From: Odobenus rosmarus divergens
Lineage: Eukaryota; Chordata; Mammalia; Carnivora; Odobenidae
DNA: 64,000 bases
Direction of reading: 5' to 3'
Assembly: GCF_000321225.1 (NCBI RefSeq)
Contig: NW_004450482.1
Span: 477,985 to 541,984, forward strand
Shown: piece after piece, positions 1-9,660 of the stretch
Numbering within the stretch: position 1 is the first letter of the stretch
Layout: the number at the start of each line of letters is the position of its first letter
Position numbers and translations under genes: made by a program
Notes under the pieces: generated by a model
The model's database searches: none
The model's input: only the letters and a program-made list of their open reading frames with translations
What the model was told of the DNA's origin: nothing

Positions 1-189
1 ATGGACTCAAAAACAAACTGAGGGTTCTAGAGGGGAGGGGGGTGGGAGGATGGGTTAGCCTGGTGATGGGTATTAAAGAGGACACATTCTGCATGGAGCA
101 CTGGGTGTTATACACAAACAATGAATCATGGAACACTACATCAAAAACTAATGATGTAATGTACGGTGGTTAACATAACATAAAAAAAA
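1..189 (+). mobile_element. L1 LINE, 3' terminal fragment (carnivore type)
   Basis: The segment begins inside the 3' untranslated region typical of carnivore L1s: a G-rich 'gaggggaggggggtggga' tract, then the 'gcactgggtgttata' motif, then 'ttaacataacat' before a short A tail. The same 3' landmarks recur in the L1 ending near 34665. The element enters from the left edge, so its length and left target duplication cannot be seen. No coding capacity remains here. Confidence 0.85.
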
Positions 190-904
190 GTGCCCTGACA
201 TGTATAACACCTTCTTCTTTGAGTTTTAGAGCCATTTTTTAATTTTTTTTATTTTTAGGAAAATAACAGCATCTCTGTGTCCTCCTTCCCAGCATTAACT
301 CTTTGGAGAACTCTCTGGGGTAGAACAGATACTGCAGGGAGGCCTGTGCCTGTTCTCTTGGCTTGGCCCACATGTAGAAAACTGTGTGGCCATGACAGCC
401 CTCAGCTTTCATGTACTGCAGCCACCATGCCCATCAATTTGGTCACACCCATTAGGTTCCAACACCCAGTGAGGCACTGGAATTGGACTGGCAAAGCAAA
501 TAGCTCCTGCTGTTTGTAGAGAAATAAAGATGTTCAGTATATTATCACAAATAGTATTACATATAATGTTATTTAAATAAAATGACAGCAAAGGAAAAGT
601 CAATCATCCTGAAGGATGAATGTCTCAAACTGTATGCAGGACCTGCTTGTTCAGCAAAGATAATATCCCTCCTTTCTTAGCATATTTCTTCACAGAGATG
701 ATAGAATGCGTCTTGCAGCCTGAACCCCTCTCCTGTGTCACCTCAGGGGACTTTAGGCTGAAGCCAGACTCTTTATAACAAAAATTCAAGTGATAGGGAG
801 CCTCATTCTCTCTAGGTTTAACTATCCAGCCAGTGTGACCTTGACTAATTTTGCTCAGCATCTCTAAATATATCCTTCTCTAAAATATAATTCCCTCTTT
901 CTGG
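190..904. other. No recognised feature
   Basis: Moderately AT-rich DNA. The short open frames at 277-519 (+), 409-603 (-) and 625-861 (-) have no recognisable domain and no supporting splice or promoter context. I assign nothing here. Confidence 0.6.
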
Positions 905-1022
905 TTCTCTGGACTATGAGCTCATGTAGAACAGGGGCTTCTCTTCATTTTTGTGTCCCCAGCTCTTCCATAGTACAAGGCCCAGGCTCTGTTGGTTTTA
1001 GATGAATAGTTGAAGGAATGAC
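905..1022 (+). repeat. L2 LINE 3' end fragment
   Basis: The order 'ctatgagctcatgtagaacaggggct', 'tgtgtccccagctct', 'agtacaaggcccaggctct' and a final 'gatgaatagttgaaggaatgac' follows the L2 3' end (gives-total, price-list-like 'cagggacc...tgtatccccagc...gcctggca...tgaatgaatga' pattern) with heavy divergence. Ancient, non-coding. Confidence 0.55.
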
Positions 1023-1499
1023 TACAGGGAGCACATCCTCAAGGCTACTGTGCTCCCACCATCATAGTGCCTCATGTTGCTTTTGCTCCTTCCTCTGCCT
1101 CTTGTTCTATTTGGGCCTTTGGGTGGATTAGATGATGCCTACCTATAGTGGTGAAGGTAATCTTTACTCAGTTCACCAATTCAAATGCTAATGTCTTCCA
1201 GAGACATCCTAACAGACATACCCAGAAATAATGTTTTACCAGCTCTCTGGACTTGTCTTAACCCAGTCTAGTTGATGTGTAAAATTAACCATCACAACTC
1301 CCCAATGGGTGGTCACCCCACTTGTGCTGAAAACATACAATAATTAATCAGGTCTCCCTATGAAAGGCAGAACATGTAGTTGTTTGGTTAAAAAGCTTCT
1401 CCTTCTGTTTTTCTGCAAGATTCCTATAGTCAAGGTTTATGCAGAGGAATTAAATCTAGGTCTAAGGGGAGAACCATGATGGCATGACCTTATGTATAT
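1023..1499. other. No recognised feature
   Basis: I see no repeat family, RNA gene or plausible exon in this stretch. Confidence 0.5.
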
Positions 1500-2045
1500 G
1501 GAGGTCTTTATTGTTCTTTATCAACATGTTTATTAGAATAGATAAGTTGGGCCACAATAGATATGTGCCAAGTCCTGTGCTGAGGGGTGGGGATACAATG
1601 GTGAGCAAAATAGACATGGGGGCACTTGTCCTTGTGGAACAAGGAGAGAAGAGTGGAGGAAAAGCCATTAATCTCACACTCATAGAAAACATACTTAACA
1701 GATGTTGGTAAGTGCTGTGTACAGGTGTCATGAAATGTGTAATGGTAAAATTTATCTGATTAGGAAAGTCAGAGGAGACTTTCCTGGACAACTGCTAGAT
1801 GTGAAAGGGAGTGAAAGAGCATGTCATGCAGAAGGAGTAATACAACAGGGCATGAAGGCTGTAGGGAGCATGGCCTATTGAAGGAGCTGATCAAAGGCCA
1901 GTGAGTCTAAGGAAGAGAATGAAGAGGAGCATGTTGATGGATGGGCCTGGAGAAGTGGGCTGAGGATAGCTTACCCAAGGCTTCTAGGTGATAATAGCTA
2001 TGGAAAGCCATTAGGAATGGCTGATGGGAATGTGAACAAAATTGT
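1500..2045 (-). repeat. L2 LINE fragment
   Basis: Read on the plus strand it follows the reverse complement of L2: 'tgtttattagaatag', 'atgtgccaagtcctgtgctg', 'ggggatacaatggtgagcaa', then 'gtccttgtggaac', 'agtgctgtgtacaggtg', and further on 'gggcatgaaggc', 'aaaggccagtgag' and 'ggaaagccattaggaatgg'. The long collinear match makes an L2 origin fairly secure. Small open frames inside it (1484-1711 +, 1462-1791 -) are by-products of the repeat. Confidence 0.65.
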
Positions 2046-2172
2046 GTGCCAAATCCTTTCCCTTTGAGGGTTTCTGCACAAGAGGAGATATAGCTGATGA
2101 CCAACAATAGCATGTGCTCCCTCCTCATTGAGATAGTTCAGTATCCTTTGATAGCAGCTTTCCCTCCCTCTC

Positions 2173-2505
2173 TGTCTTAGCTTGGGCTGTCATGACAGAA
2201 CACAGGAGGTTGGATGGTTTAAACACGAGACATTTATTTTCTCAAGGTTCTGGAGGTTGGGAATTTATGATCAAGGTCCTGGCTGATGCAGTTGGCTTCA
2301 TGTCATCACATGGTACTGAGAGAGAAATACTGGTGTCTCTTCCTCTTTTTATAAGAACACTCCTCGCATCATGGGGGCTCCATCTTCATGACTTCATCTA
2401 ACCCTAATTCCCTCCCAGAGGCCCCTCCTCCAAATACCATCACATTGGGAGGTTAGGACTTCAACATATGAATTTTGGGGAAACACTGATATTCAGTCCA
2501 TAACA
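2173..2505 (-). mobile_element. MaLR solo LTR (MLT1/MST-like)
   Basis: The plus strand reads as a reversed MaLR LTR: 'tcttagcttgggctgtcatgac', 'tttattttctcaaggttctgg', 'ttataagaacactcctcgc', 'catgacttcatctaaccc', 'ccaaataccatcacattggg' and 'attcagtccataaca'. Both expected ends are present, so it is a complete but diverged LTR with no internal region beside it. I could not find a clean 5-base target duplication. The family is an ERVL-related non-autonomous LTR retrotransposon. Confidence 0.75.
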
Positions 2506-2529
2506 CAACACTTTCAAAGACCATCAAGA

Positions 2530-2640
2530 AAAAGGCCAACAACAATGACAACAATAATAGCCAACCTTTATGTAGCACTTTCTATGTGTTCGGTATGCTT
2601 CTAGGTGTTTTACATATATTCATTTATCCTCCCAGCAGTG
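2530..2640 (-). repeat. MIR SINE fragment
   Basis: 'aataatagccaacctttatg', 'gcttctaggtgttttacat' and 'attcatttatcctccca' match the reversed 3' half of MIR in order. Divergence is high, as expected for this ancient family. Confidence 0.6.
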
Positions 2641-3377
2641 GCTTAAAAAAAAAAAGAAGAAAAAGTCCCACCACCCTCTGTGAAAAGGACTTAATAGCAA
2701 AATTATTGTGCTTCAATTTGTGTGGGATATTGGTTAACCAAACACCCAGCCTCTCTGTTCCCACTTCCACCTCACCTTTTCTCTTCCTTGGTTACAAGCT
2801 AAGTCTTGTCTCAGCAGTTCAGATTCTTAGGTAGCACTTTCTTCCCACCGGTCACCCCAGTGAAAAGTCCTGTCTATGTCCCCACTATGACTAGCCCCAT
2901 ACTAATGGGTCCATGACTGTCTCTCTTATTTATCAGTGCATCTCTACCCCCAAACCCAGTGTGTGGGTCACTATAAAGCTTAAAAAAATATTTGTGGAAT
3001 AAATGCATGTTATTTTGGCCTTGACATTTGCTAGCATGTCCAAGACTGGTGTATTTCTGCCCAAAGGGTTTTGAATCAAATACCTTGCTCAAATATCTCC
3101 CACATAAGCATATTCCTAGTTACTCATTAACATCTGTCAAACCAGTGCTCCTAATTCTACTTCCTGGAATTAGCCTTTGCATATTAAGGTCTTTAAATAT
3201 TTGAAAATATAATCCCATTACCAATAAGTCTTCCATTTTCAAGGTTTAAAATCTTTTGTTTTCTTCTCCCAATGAGATTCCCTTTATTAGCTTGGTTGGA
3301 CATAAGTGTTTTTTATCTATCTCATTCCTCAAAATATTCAACCTTGCTAATAATTTCCACTGGAAATCCTCCTGTTT
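2641..3377. other. Mostly unassigned; possible L2 tail near 2935-3010
   Basis: The stretch 'ttgtggaataaatgcatg' near 2990-3008 resembles an L2 3' end, but the match is short. The rest is unassigned non-coding DNA with a short A-rich run at 2646-2664. Confidence 0.4.
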
Positions 3378-3392
3378 AGCAATGAACTTTTA

Positions 3393-3565
3393 TTGTTATT
3401 TTTTATTTATTTATTTGACAGAGAGAGACACAGTGAGAGAGGTAACACAAGCAGTGGGAGAGGGAGAAGCAGGCTTCCTGCAGAGCAGGGAACCCAATGC
3501 CGGGCTGGATCCCATGACCTGAGCTGAAGGCAGACGCTTAACGACTGAGCCACCCAGGCGCCCCC
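3393..3565 (-). mobile_element. Can-SINE (SINEC), complete, minus orientation
   Basis: The reversed tRNA-Lys-like head ('tgagccacccaggcg') lies at the right end and the reversed 'aaataaataaat' tail at the left. A 15-base duplication, 'agcaatgaactttta', flanks it at 3378-3392 and 3566-3580, marking an L1-mediated insertion. Its right flank was later used as the target of the plus-strand SINE at 3596, giving a head-to-head pair. Non-coding; the internal A and B boxes derive from a tRNA and do not make this a tRNA gene. Confidence 0.95.
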
Positions 3566-3595
3566 AGCAATGAACTTTTAAAAATAAGTTTTCCA

Positions 3596-3780
3596 GGGTG
3601 CCTGGGTGGCTCAGTCGGTTAAGCGTCTGCCTTCGGCTCAGGTCATGATCCCAGGGTCCTGGGATTGACCCCCATGTCAGGCTCCCTGCTCGGCGGGGAG
3701 CCTGCTTCTCCCTCTCTCTCTGCCTGCCGCTCTGCCTACTGTGTTCTCTCTCTGTCAAATAAATAAATAAAATCTTTAAA
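3596..3780 (+). mobile_element. Can-SINE (SINEC), complete, plus orientation
   Basis: Head 'gggtgcctgggtggctcag', body with the 'ctctgcctgccgctctgcct' type of CT-rich region and tail 'caaataaataaataaaatct'. A 16-base duplication 'aaaaataagttttcca' sits at 3580-3595 and 3781-3796. The left copy overlaps the last base of the neighbouring SINE's duplication, so this insertion came second. Confidence 0.95.
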
Positions 3781-3796
3781 AAAAATAAGTTTTCCA

Positions 3797-5165
3797 ACCA
3801 TGAAGTGACTCCAGATATAGTCAGTTCAGTGACCAATGCTGGACCACCTTTGCTGCCCTTAATAGGGATGAAAGACTTCTATTTATGCAGCATGAGGCTA
3901 TACTAGCAATTTATTTTAACTAAATAATTAGTTATTTATTTATTTTTTGCTGGCTTAAAGTTTGTTTATAGCCCAAACTCTGAGGCCTTTCTCAAATGAT
4001 TTCCTGCTACATGATCTCTTTTTATTCAGTCATTATGTACTTAATTTTTACTTCTTATCCCTTTAAAAGTTCTTCTTAGTTTAAATTGATCACAATAACC
4101 TGGGACAATATTTTGGGCATTAATGTCAGCTAAGATATTCCCCTCATTCCACAGAATGCTCAACCCAGTAGTTCATAATGTTATGATGTTCCTACATCTT
4201 CATCATGTTTTCAAATGTGACAAATGTTTATGATGCTGAGAAGTATGTTCTCAGCTGATACTAACTTCTATTCTCTGAGCATGACTCCAATCCTCTTTAA
4301 ACCTCTATACTGCTCAGCATATAGCTGCCACATTTCTGTGCTGACCACAGCATTCAGTGTCCACAAATGCCTGCTAAAAATCAAGGCATATGGGCTCTCT
4401 TTGGTTTTCCTCTGACCTGCAATTTTGGTAGCTCTCTTGAAAAGATATGGCATGGTTTGCCATAACCTTTTTTTTTCACTGATTCCATCTTACTCCTAGT
4501 GATTAGAGTATCCTTTTCTAGAGGCTTAACAACCACCCAATAATTATTTATTCTTACCATTGAGGAGAGATTGTTAGATTTACCAGTCTATCCCAAACCT
4601 ACCATTTCAATGTTAGGAAAATCATAACAGCATGTGCTAGTTTCTACTATTCCATAACCGCTATCTTCTCTGCACTTTGAAGGGTTTGTAGTTAACATCT
4701 ATATGGAGGTAATTCTCTTGAACCTGAAACTTTAAACCTAAAATTTTAACAACTAAATGTCACCTTCCACAGCTAAAGCTTCCTGGAAGTCCATTTTAGC
4801 CTTACATTTTCCTGCTATTAGTGCCCCCTGGATCTCTCATTATTTCTAAAGCTCACTAGAGAGCACCATCTCCTGTTCTAAAATTCTCCTGCCTCCCATT
4901 GCTTTTCTGGGCTTCACTTACCATTAACATTTATTGCTATCTTTAACTTATATTTTTATATCCAACCAAGTTCTAAGACTTGGTAATCCTACCTATCTGG
5001 CAGCTGTGTCCTCCTTTTAAATCCCAAGGTCCAATTCAGGTTCTCATATCCTCTTACCTGGGACATTCCCAATGTCTCCAGACCCTGCCACTTGCTTGTC
5101 TTCCCGTATGTTGCAGCAGATCCAATTTGCTGAAGCACAGATTTTATCCTGGTATTTTCCTTTTC
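3797..5165. other. No recognised feature
   Basis: AT-rich DNA without a repeat I can name. Open frames at 4224-4415 (+) and 4268-4453 (-) are short and carry no domain. Confidence 0.5.
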
Positions 5166-5176
5166 AAAAGCTTTCA

Positions 5177-5699
5177 GGCGGTGAAGAGCTTTGCATTGTG
5201 GGAACTCTTTCCTTTCTCTCTCCCGGCCATTTTGGTGGCTGCTTTTGGTTGGGACCCTCCGGCATCTAAGGCAGGAGGATGGTGGCCGCAAAGAAGACGA
5301 GAAAGTTGCTGGAGTCCGTAGACTCCAGGCTCCAGCTTGTTATGAAAAGAGGAAAGCACGTGCTGGGGTACAAGCAGACTCTGAAAATGATCAGACATGG
5401 CAAAGCGAAACTGGTCCTCCTCACCAACAACTGCCCAGCCTTGAGGAAATTTGAAATAGAATACTATGCCATGTTGGCCAAAACTGGTGCCCATCACTAC
5501 AGCGGCAATAATATTGAATTGGGCACAGCATGTAGGAAATACTGTAGAGTATGCACACTGGCTATCATTGATCCAGGTGATTCTGATATTATTAGAAGCA
5601 TGCCAGAACAGACTGGTGAAAAGTAAATCACGCAAAATTTTTCTTTGATAAAACTGGCCACAGCTTGTTTTAAAAACAAAAACAAAAACAAAAAAAATA
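5177..5699 (+). pseudogene. RPL30P: Processed retrocopy of ribosomal protein L30 (RPL30)
   Basis: An intronless copy of the mRNA for large-subunit ribosomal protein eL30. The reading frame 5279-5626 has the normal 115 codons with no frameshift or stop, from the usual ATG in 'aggatggtgg' to the usual QTGEK end. About 13 residues differ from the near-invariant mammalian protein as I recall it (K8R, S10L, I14V, N15D, S24R, Y27H, Q40H, I47L, A49T, S58F, V71A, G86R, Y89C), which suggests drift, not constraint. The 5' UTR with its pyrimidine tract (5205-5224) and the 3' UTR are present; the AATAAA signal has become GATAAA at 5647. A decayed A-rich tail (about 5672-5699) and an 11-base duplication 'aaaagctttca' (5166-5176 and 5700-5710) show L1-mediated retroposition. 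No promoter is evident, so I call it a pseudogene, though an expressed retrogene is not excluded. Confidence 0.92.
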
Positions 5700-5929
5700 A
5701 AAAGCTTTCAAAGTTTCTCCATTTCCTGTGGAATCAAGTCTTACTTTTTTTTGCCTCTCCTTGGCCAAAGTGTGTTAAATCCACATGAAAATCTTAATTC
5801 AGTTCATCCACTTCACATTCCTTTAGTGTCAGACTGAAGTTTATGACTTGATTCATTCTACTGGTCAACCTTGCTTATTGCCCACATCCGGAAGGCTGGG
5901 AAAACCTAAAAGGGAGGCAGCAAGGAGCT

Positions 5930-6092
5930 TGGGTTAAGACTTTCAAGCCAGACACCTCCTTGGAATGTATTTTCCTTACTAACCGAATGGAAATATCTAT
6001 TACAAAACATTAGGATTGTAAAATGTGGCTGAGAGTACTGAAAACAGTGCCCAGAATGTAATAAACACTTGCTGTATAAATGCATGTGGTTG
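5930..6092 (+). repeat. MIR SINE fragment
   Basis: 'gaatggaaatatct', 'gtaaaatgtggctgagagtac' and 'acagtgcccagaatgtaataaacac' follow the 3' half of MIR ('aaaatggggataat...acagtgcctggcacatagtaa...'). Ancient and diverged. Confidence 0.55.
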
Positions 6093-6184
6093 CCTAGTTT
6101 AGGAGATTGAAGTGTTTGTTATTTCAAGTACTGTAACTTAACTCCAGTGAGCCTCAGTTACCTCAATGATGAGATGGTTGGTCA

Positions 6185-6290
6185 TAAGGATAAAGAACAA
6201 GGTTTTGCTGTCAGACAGACCTGGGTTTGAGGCTCAGCTAAGCCACCTGTTGGCTCTATGACCAAAAGAAAGCTACTTACAGTTAGTTAC
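6185..6290 (+). repeat. MIR SINE fragment, 5' half
   Basis: 'aaggttttgctgtcagacag', 'acctgggtttgaggctcagc' and 'ccacctgttggctctatgacc' match the MIR tRNA-like head and core. It may be one MIR with the segment at 6385-6560, split by about 95 bases of other sequence. Confidence 0.65.
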
Positions 6291-6384
6291 AAGAGGCCAG
6301 TTACCACATCCTTTTAACGTAATGCCCTGTAAACAGTTAAAGAATTATTGAATAAATGGAGTCCTGAAAATGGTCAAAGAAAGA

Positions 6385-6560
6385 TGAACTGGAACACAGC
6401 ACTATCACTTTCTATATAAATGAATGTGAGCAAGGCACTTGACTCCTCTCTACTTCACTTTTCTCATATGAAAGTGTAAGGGTCAATGAAATAATGCATG
6501 TAAATAAAGCAGCATGCTCATACTTATTTGGCTCTCAATAAATGTTAATTGTTAATATAT
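6385..6560 (+). repeat. MIR SINE fragment, 3' half
   Basis: 'gagcaaggcacttgactcctct', 'cacttttctcatatgaaagtg' and 'tttggctctcaataaatgttaatt' are in MIR order. It continues the 5' half seen at 6185-6290. Confidence 0.65.
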
Positions 6561-7650
6561 TACCATAAATAGTAATTAAATAAGACACAATGCATAATGT
6601 CCCTGGTGGAGTTGGGGTGCAGTAAACACCCAATAAATGATATTTGTCAGTCATCATCATTCTTTTTAACATTCTACCTTTTCTAATTCCAAAATTATTC
6701 CTTTTGATAGAGAAGGTATAGATAGTATTTGAAATAGCGATAAACTCAGAAAAGTGGAAATCCAATGACTAGCTAGAGGCAGGCAATTCTTTCAGCTATT
6801 TCCAAGGCTGGAATTTAATCAAGGATAACAGTATTCTGGATTTTTACTTTCACTCCATGTGTGTGATATTCCTTAGTTTACTATTGGAGACTAGAGAACA
6901 TCTTTTTCCCTTATGATCACTCTCCTACTCAGTGGATCCTCTGTTATCTTTCAGAAAATAGGTGAAGAACCATAAAAAATGATGAGAGAGCTTACTGGGA
7001 ATTTCAAAGAGCAATAAGGCAAGTTAAAATCTTCTAAGACAACTGTCTCAAGGGAGACACTATGTGACAATGACATTTGCCCAAGATTTTAGAATTTTCT
7101 CAAGGTCTAATAATTCCTCTTTATCCCTATTATTTTACTATGTGCTTCCACCTCATCTCTCCCATTCCCTCCCCTTTCTTCCATAGGTATTTCCACGCTT
7201 GTTCTTAATTTTCTCTTGGAAACTCTTTTCATTTCTGAGGACATCTTTAAATCTTCCTTCCCTACTTATTTTTTTACCTCCCCTCCCCTCTTGTTTTTAA
7301 TTCTTAATATATAAACTTGAATATTATTTTAAATGTTTTATACATTAAAGAGGATTTTCATGTCTATTAAAAAAATTGAATTCATAATCTTTTTTACTCT
7401 TCTCTGTGATCCTTGAGGTTTTATTTCCCCCCTCTCTGATTAGTAAATTTCATTTTCAGAAGAGTAGAAAAAAGATATTTTACCCTGAAAACAATGTTTT
7501 TGGTTAAATAGGTGACTTTATGTGAGTTTGCATATGATTAAAAATATATATTACACATGCATACCTATGGTGCACCTACTTTAGGAGTATGTAGTTACAA
7601 CATGTGAGCACTGGATGTCAGAAGCTATCATAGGTGCTGTGTTTATCATC
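6561..7650. other. AT-rich, unassigned
   Basis: A short MIR-tail-like motif ('agtaaacacccaataaatgat') lies near 6620-6645. From 7140 to 7440 the plus strand is pyrimidine-rich and AT-rich. I see nothing coding. Confidence 0.5.
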
Positions 7651-7654
7651 TCCA

Positions 7655-7800
7655 AATCTGACAGTGACCCTTCAGACACAATTTTTGCCCCTATTTTTCA
7701 GATAAGAAAACTGTTGTTTACAAAGATTATTATTTGGGGAGTACAAGACTGAGAATGGCAGAGACCAGCTTCAACCCAATGGAGGCTGAGTCTAAACTTC
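7655..7800 (-). repeat. MIR SINE fragment
   Basis: 'tgcccctatttttcagataag', 'aaaactgttgtttacaaag' and 'ctgagaatggcagagaccagc' follow the reversed MIR core ('cattttacagatgaggaaactg...tggcagagcc'). Confidence 0.55.
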
Positions 7801-8034
7801 CTCAGACTGGGGGATATTGAAGTATGGCTGGAAGAGCAGAAAATAAGGCTTTCATGTACTTCTAACATAAGTAATCTAAAACATCAGTTTATATTAAAAC
7901 AAATATGATGCGTTATACGATAGACTGCAGATTTTTCATGAATTTTAAAGCTACCATAGGTAACTTCAAAGTCATCAGGACAGCAACACTTTTGTGAGTT
8001 TTTTCATGAATTTTTTTTAACTTTTCATTTTGTA

Positions 8035-8725
8035 ATAACTATAAATATATTCAAATAAATAATTATTATTTAAAATAAAATACATTTATTTTATTTGCAT
8101 TTATTAAATAAATATTTTATTTTAAATAATTACAGGAAAATGCAACACTAGTATAGAGAAGTCCTGTGTACCCCTCACCCAGTTATCCCCAAAGGTTGCA
8201 TCTTATATAACTACAGTGTCAAAACCATGAGATTGGCATTGCTATAGTGTGTGGATGGATATAATTTAATGCCATTTTATCACATGTGTATATTTCTGTA
8301 CCCACAACCTCAATGAAGATACAAAACCGTTCCCTCACCCTGTTCCATCACCACAAAGATCTCTCTCCTACTGCCTTTTTATGGTCACACTCTGAATTTC
8401 TAACCCCAACAACTGCTACTCTGTTTTCCATTTCTACACTTTTCTTCCTTGGGGGCATGTTATATAAATGGAATCACACAGTATGTGACCTTATGAGCTT
8501 GGCTTTTTTTTTTTTTCCACTCAGCAGTGTCCTTAAGTACCATCTAAGTTGTAGAGTGAATAACTAGTTTATTCCTTTTTCCTGCTGAGTGATATTCCAT
8601 AGTATGGATGTACCACAGTTTCCCTAACTGTGTACTTACTGAGAGAAATTTTAGTTGTCCCCAGTTTTAGGCTATTACAAATTAAGCAACTATGAACATT
8701 ATTATACTAGCCTTTTATACTTATA
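8035..8725 (-). mobile_element. L1 LINE 3' region (old L1M type), minus
   Basis: The plus strand reads as reversed L1M: an AT-rich left end, 'tgtacccctcacccagttat', 'acaacctcaatgaagatac', 'atgttatataaatggaatca', 'attccatagtatggatgtac' and 'aactatgaacattattata'. It meets a plus-strand L1 segment at about 8735. Heavily mutated; no reading frame survives. Confidence 0.75.
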
Positions 8726-8734
8726 CGGTCCTAA

Positions 8735-9660
8735 GATCAAGAAAAAATTCTAGATCTAAGGAAAATATCTTCCAGAAATGAAGGTGAGAGTAAGATATTA
8801 TATGATTAATGAGTGAAAGAATTCATCACCAGCAGGGATGAACTACAAGAAACATGAAAGGAATTTTTTCATGTTGAAAGAAAATTATACCAAATGGAAG
8901 TTGTCCACTGAAGGATTGAAGAGCTCAGATAAATGTAAATATATAGGCAAATTTAAAACACTTCTTTTTTTTTAAAGATTTTATTTATTTATTTCAGAGA
9001 GAATGAGAGATAGAAAGCACGAGAGGGAAGAGGGTCAGAGGGAGAAGTAGACTCCCCGCTGAGCAGGGAGCCCGATGTGGGACTCGATCCTGGGACTCCA
9101 GGATCATGACCTGAGCCAAAGGCAGTCACTTAACCAACTGAGCCACCCAGGCGCCCTTTAAAACACTTCTTATTTCTTAATTTCTTCAAAAGACAATTGA
9201 CCATTTAAAGAACAAGTAATAACAATGTAGAATTAAGTTTAATATATATGGAAATAACATGTGACAATAATAGCACAAAGGACAAGAGAGAATAATTGGA
9301 AGCATATACTCTTTTAGTTTCTAATATAATGTGATATGTAAATAATATAATACTAGTTTATAATAGACATTGATAAATTAAAAGATGCATATTGTAAACC
9401 ATAGAGCCACAAATTTAAAAAAACACAGAGGTGTAGAAAAAACACAGAGGTGTAGCTTAAAAACAAATAAAGGAGATACGGTAAAATATGAAAAAATCCT
9501 TAGTTGATCCAAAAGAAGACATAAAAGAAATATAAGGAATAAAGAACAGATAGAAAAAATAGAGAACTAATAACAAGATGGAAGGCAAACAGAAACATAC
9601 CAATAATCACATCAAATGTAAATGGACCAAATACTCAAATTAATTACCTAATACATCCAT
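8735..9660 (+). mobile_element. L1 LINE, ORF1 end and inter-ORF region (old L1M type), plus
   Basis: 'gaaagaattcatcaccagcag', 'gaactacaagaaacatgaaagg', 'aagacaattgaccatttaaag', 'aatagcacaaaggacaagaga', 'atattgtaaaccatagagcca' and 'acatcaaatgtaaatggacc' follow the segment between ORF1 and ORF2 of old L1s, in order. A SINE (8967-9156) splits it. It lies in the opposite orientation to the L1 3' region on its left. Confidence 0.75.
8967..9156 (-). mobile_element. Can-SINE (SINEC), minus, inserted in L1
   Basis: Reversed head 'tgagccacccaggcgccc' on the right and reversed tail on the left. The body carries 'gagagggaagagggtcaga', the reversed form of the 'tctgaccctcttccctctc' subfamily also seen at 20389, 22097, 51658 and 57701. 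A perfect 15-base duplication 'tttaaaacacttctt' lies at 8952-8966 and 9157-9171. Confidence 0.95.

Noticed and set aside
3596..3670. tRNA gene-like A and B boxes in SINE heads
   Set aside because: All such sites are heads of Can-SINEs followed by CT-rich bodies and A-rich tails; no cloverleaf tRNA gene stands alone.
5174..5635. 153-codon minus-strand frame
   Set aside because: It is the antisense of the RPL30 retrocopy, open because the sense frame is conserved.
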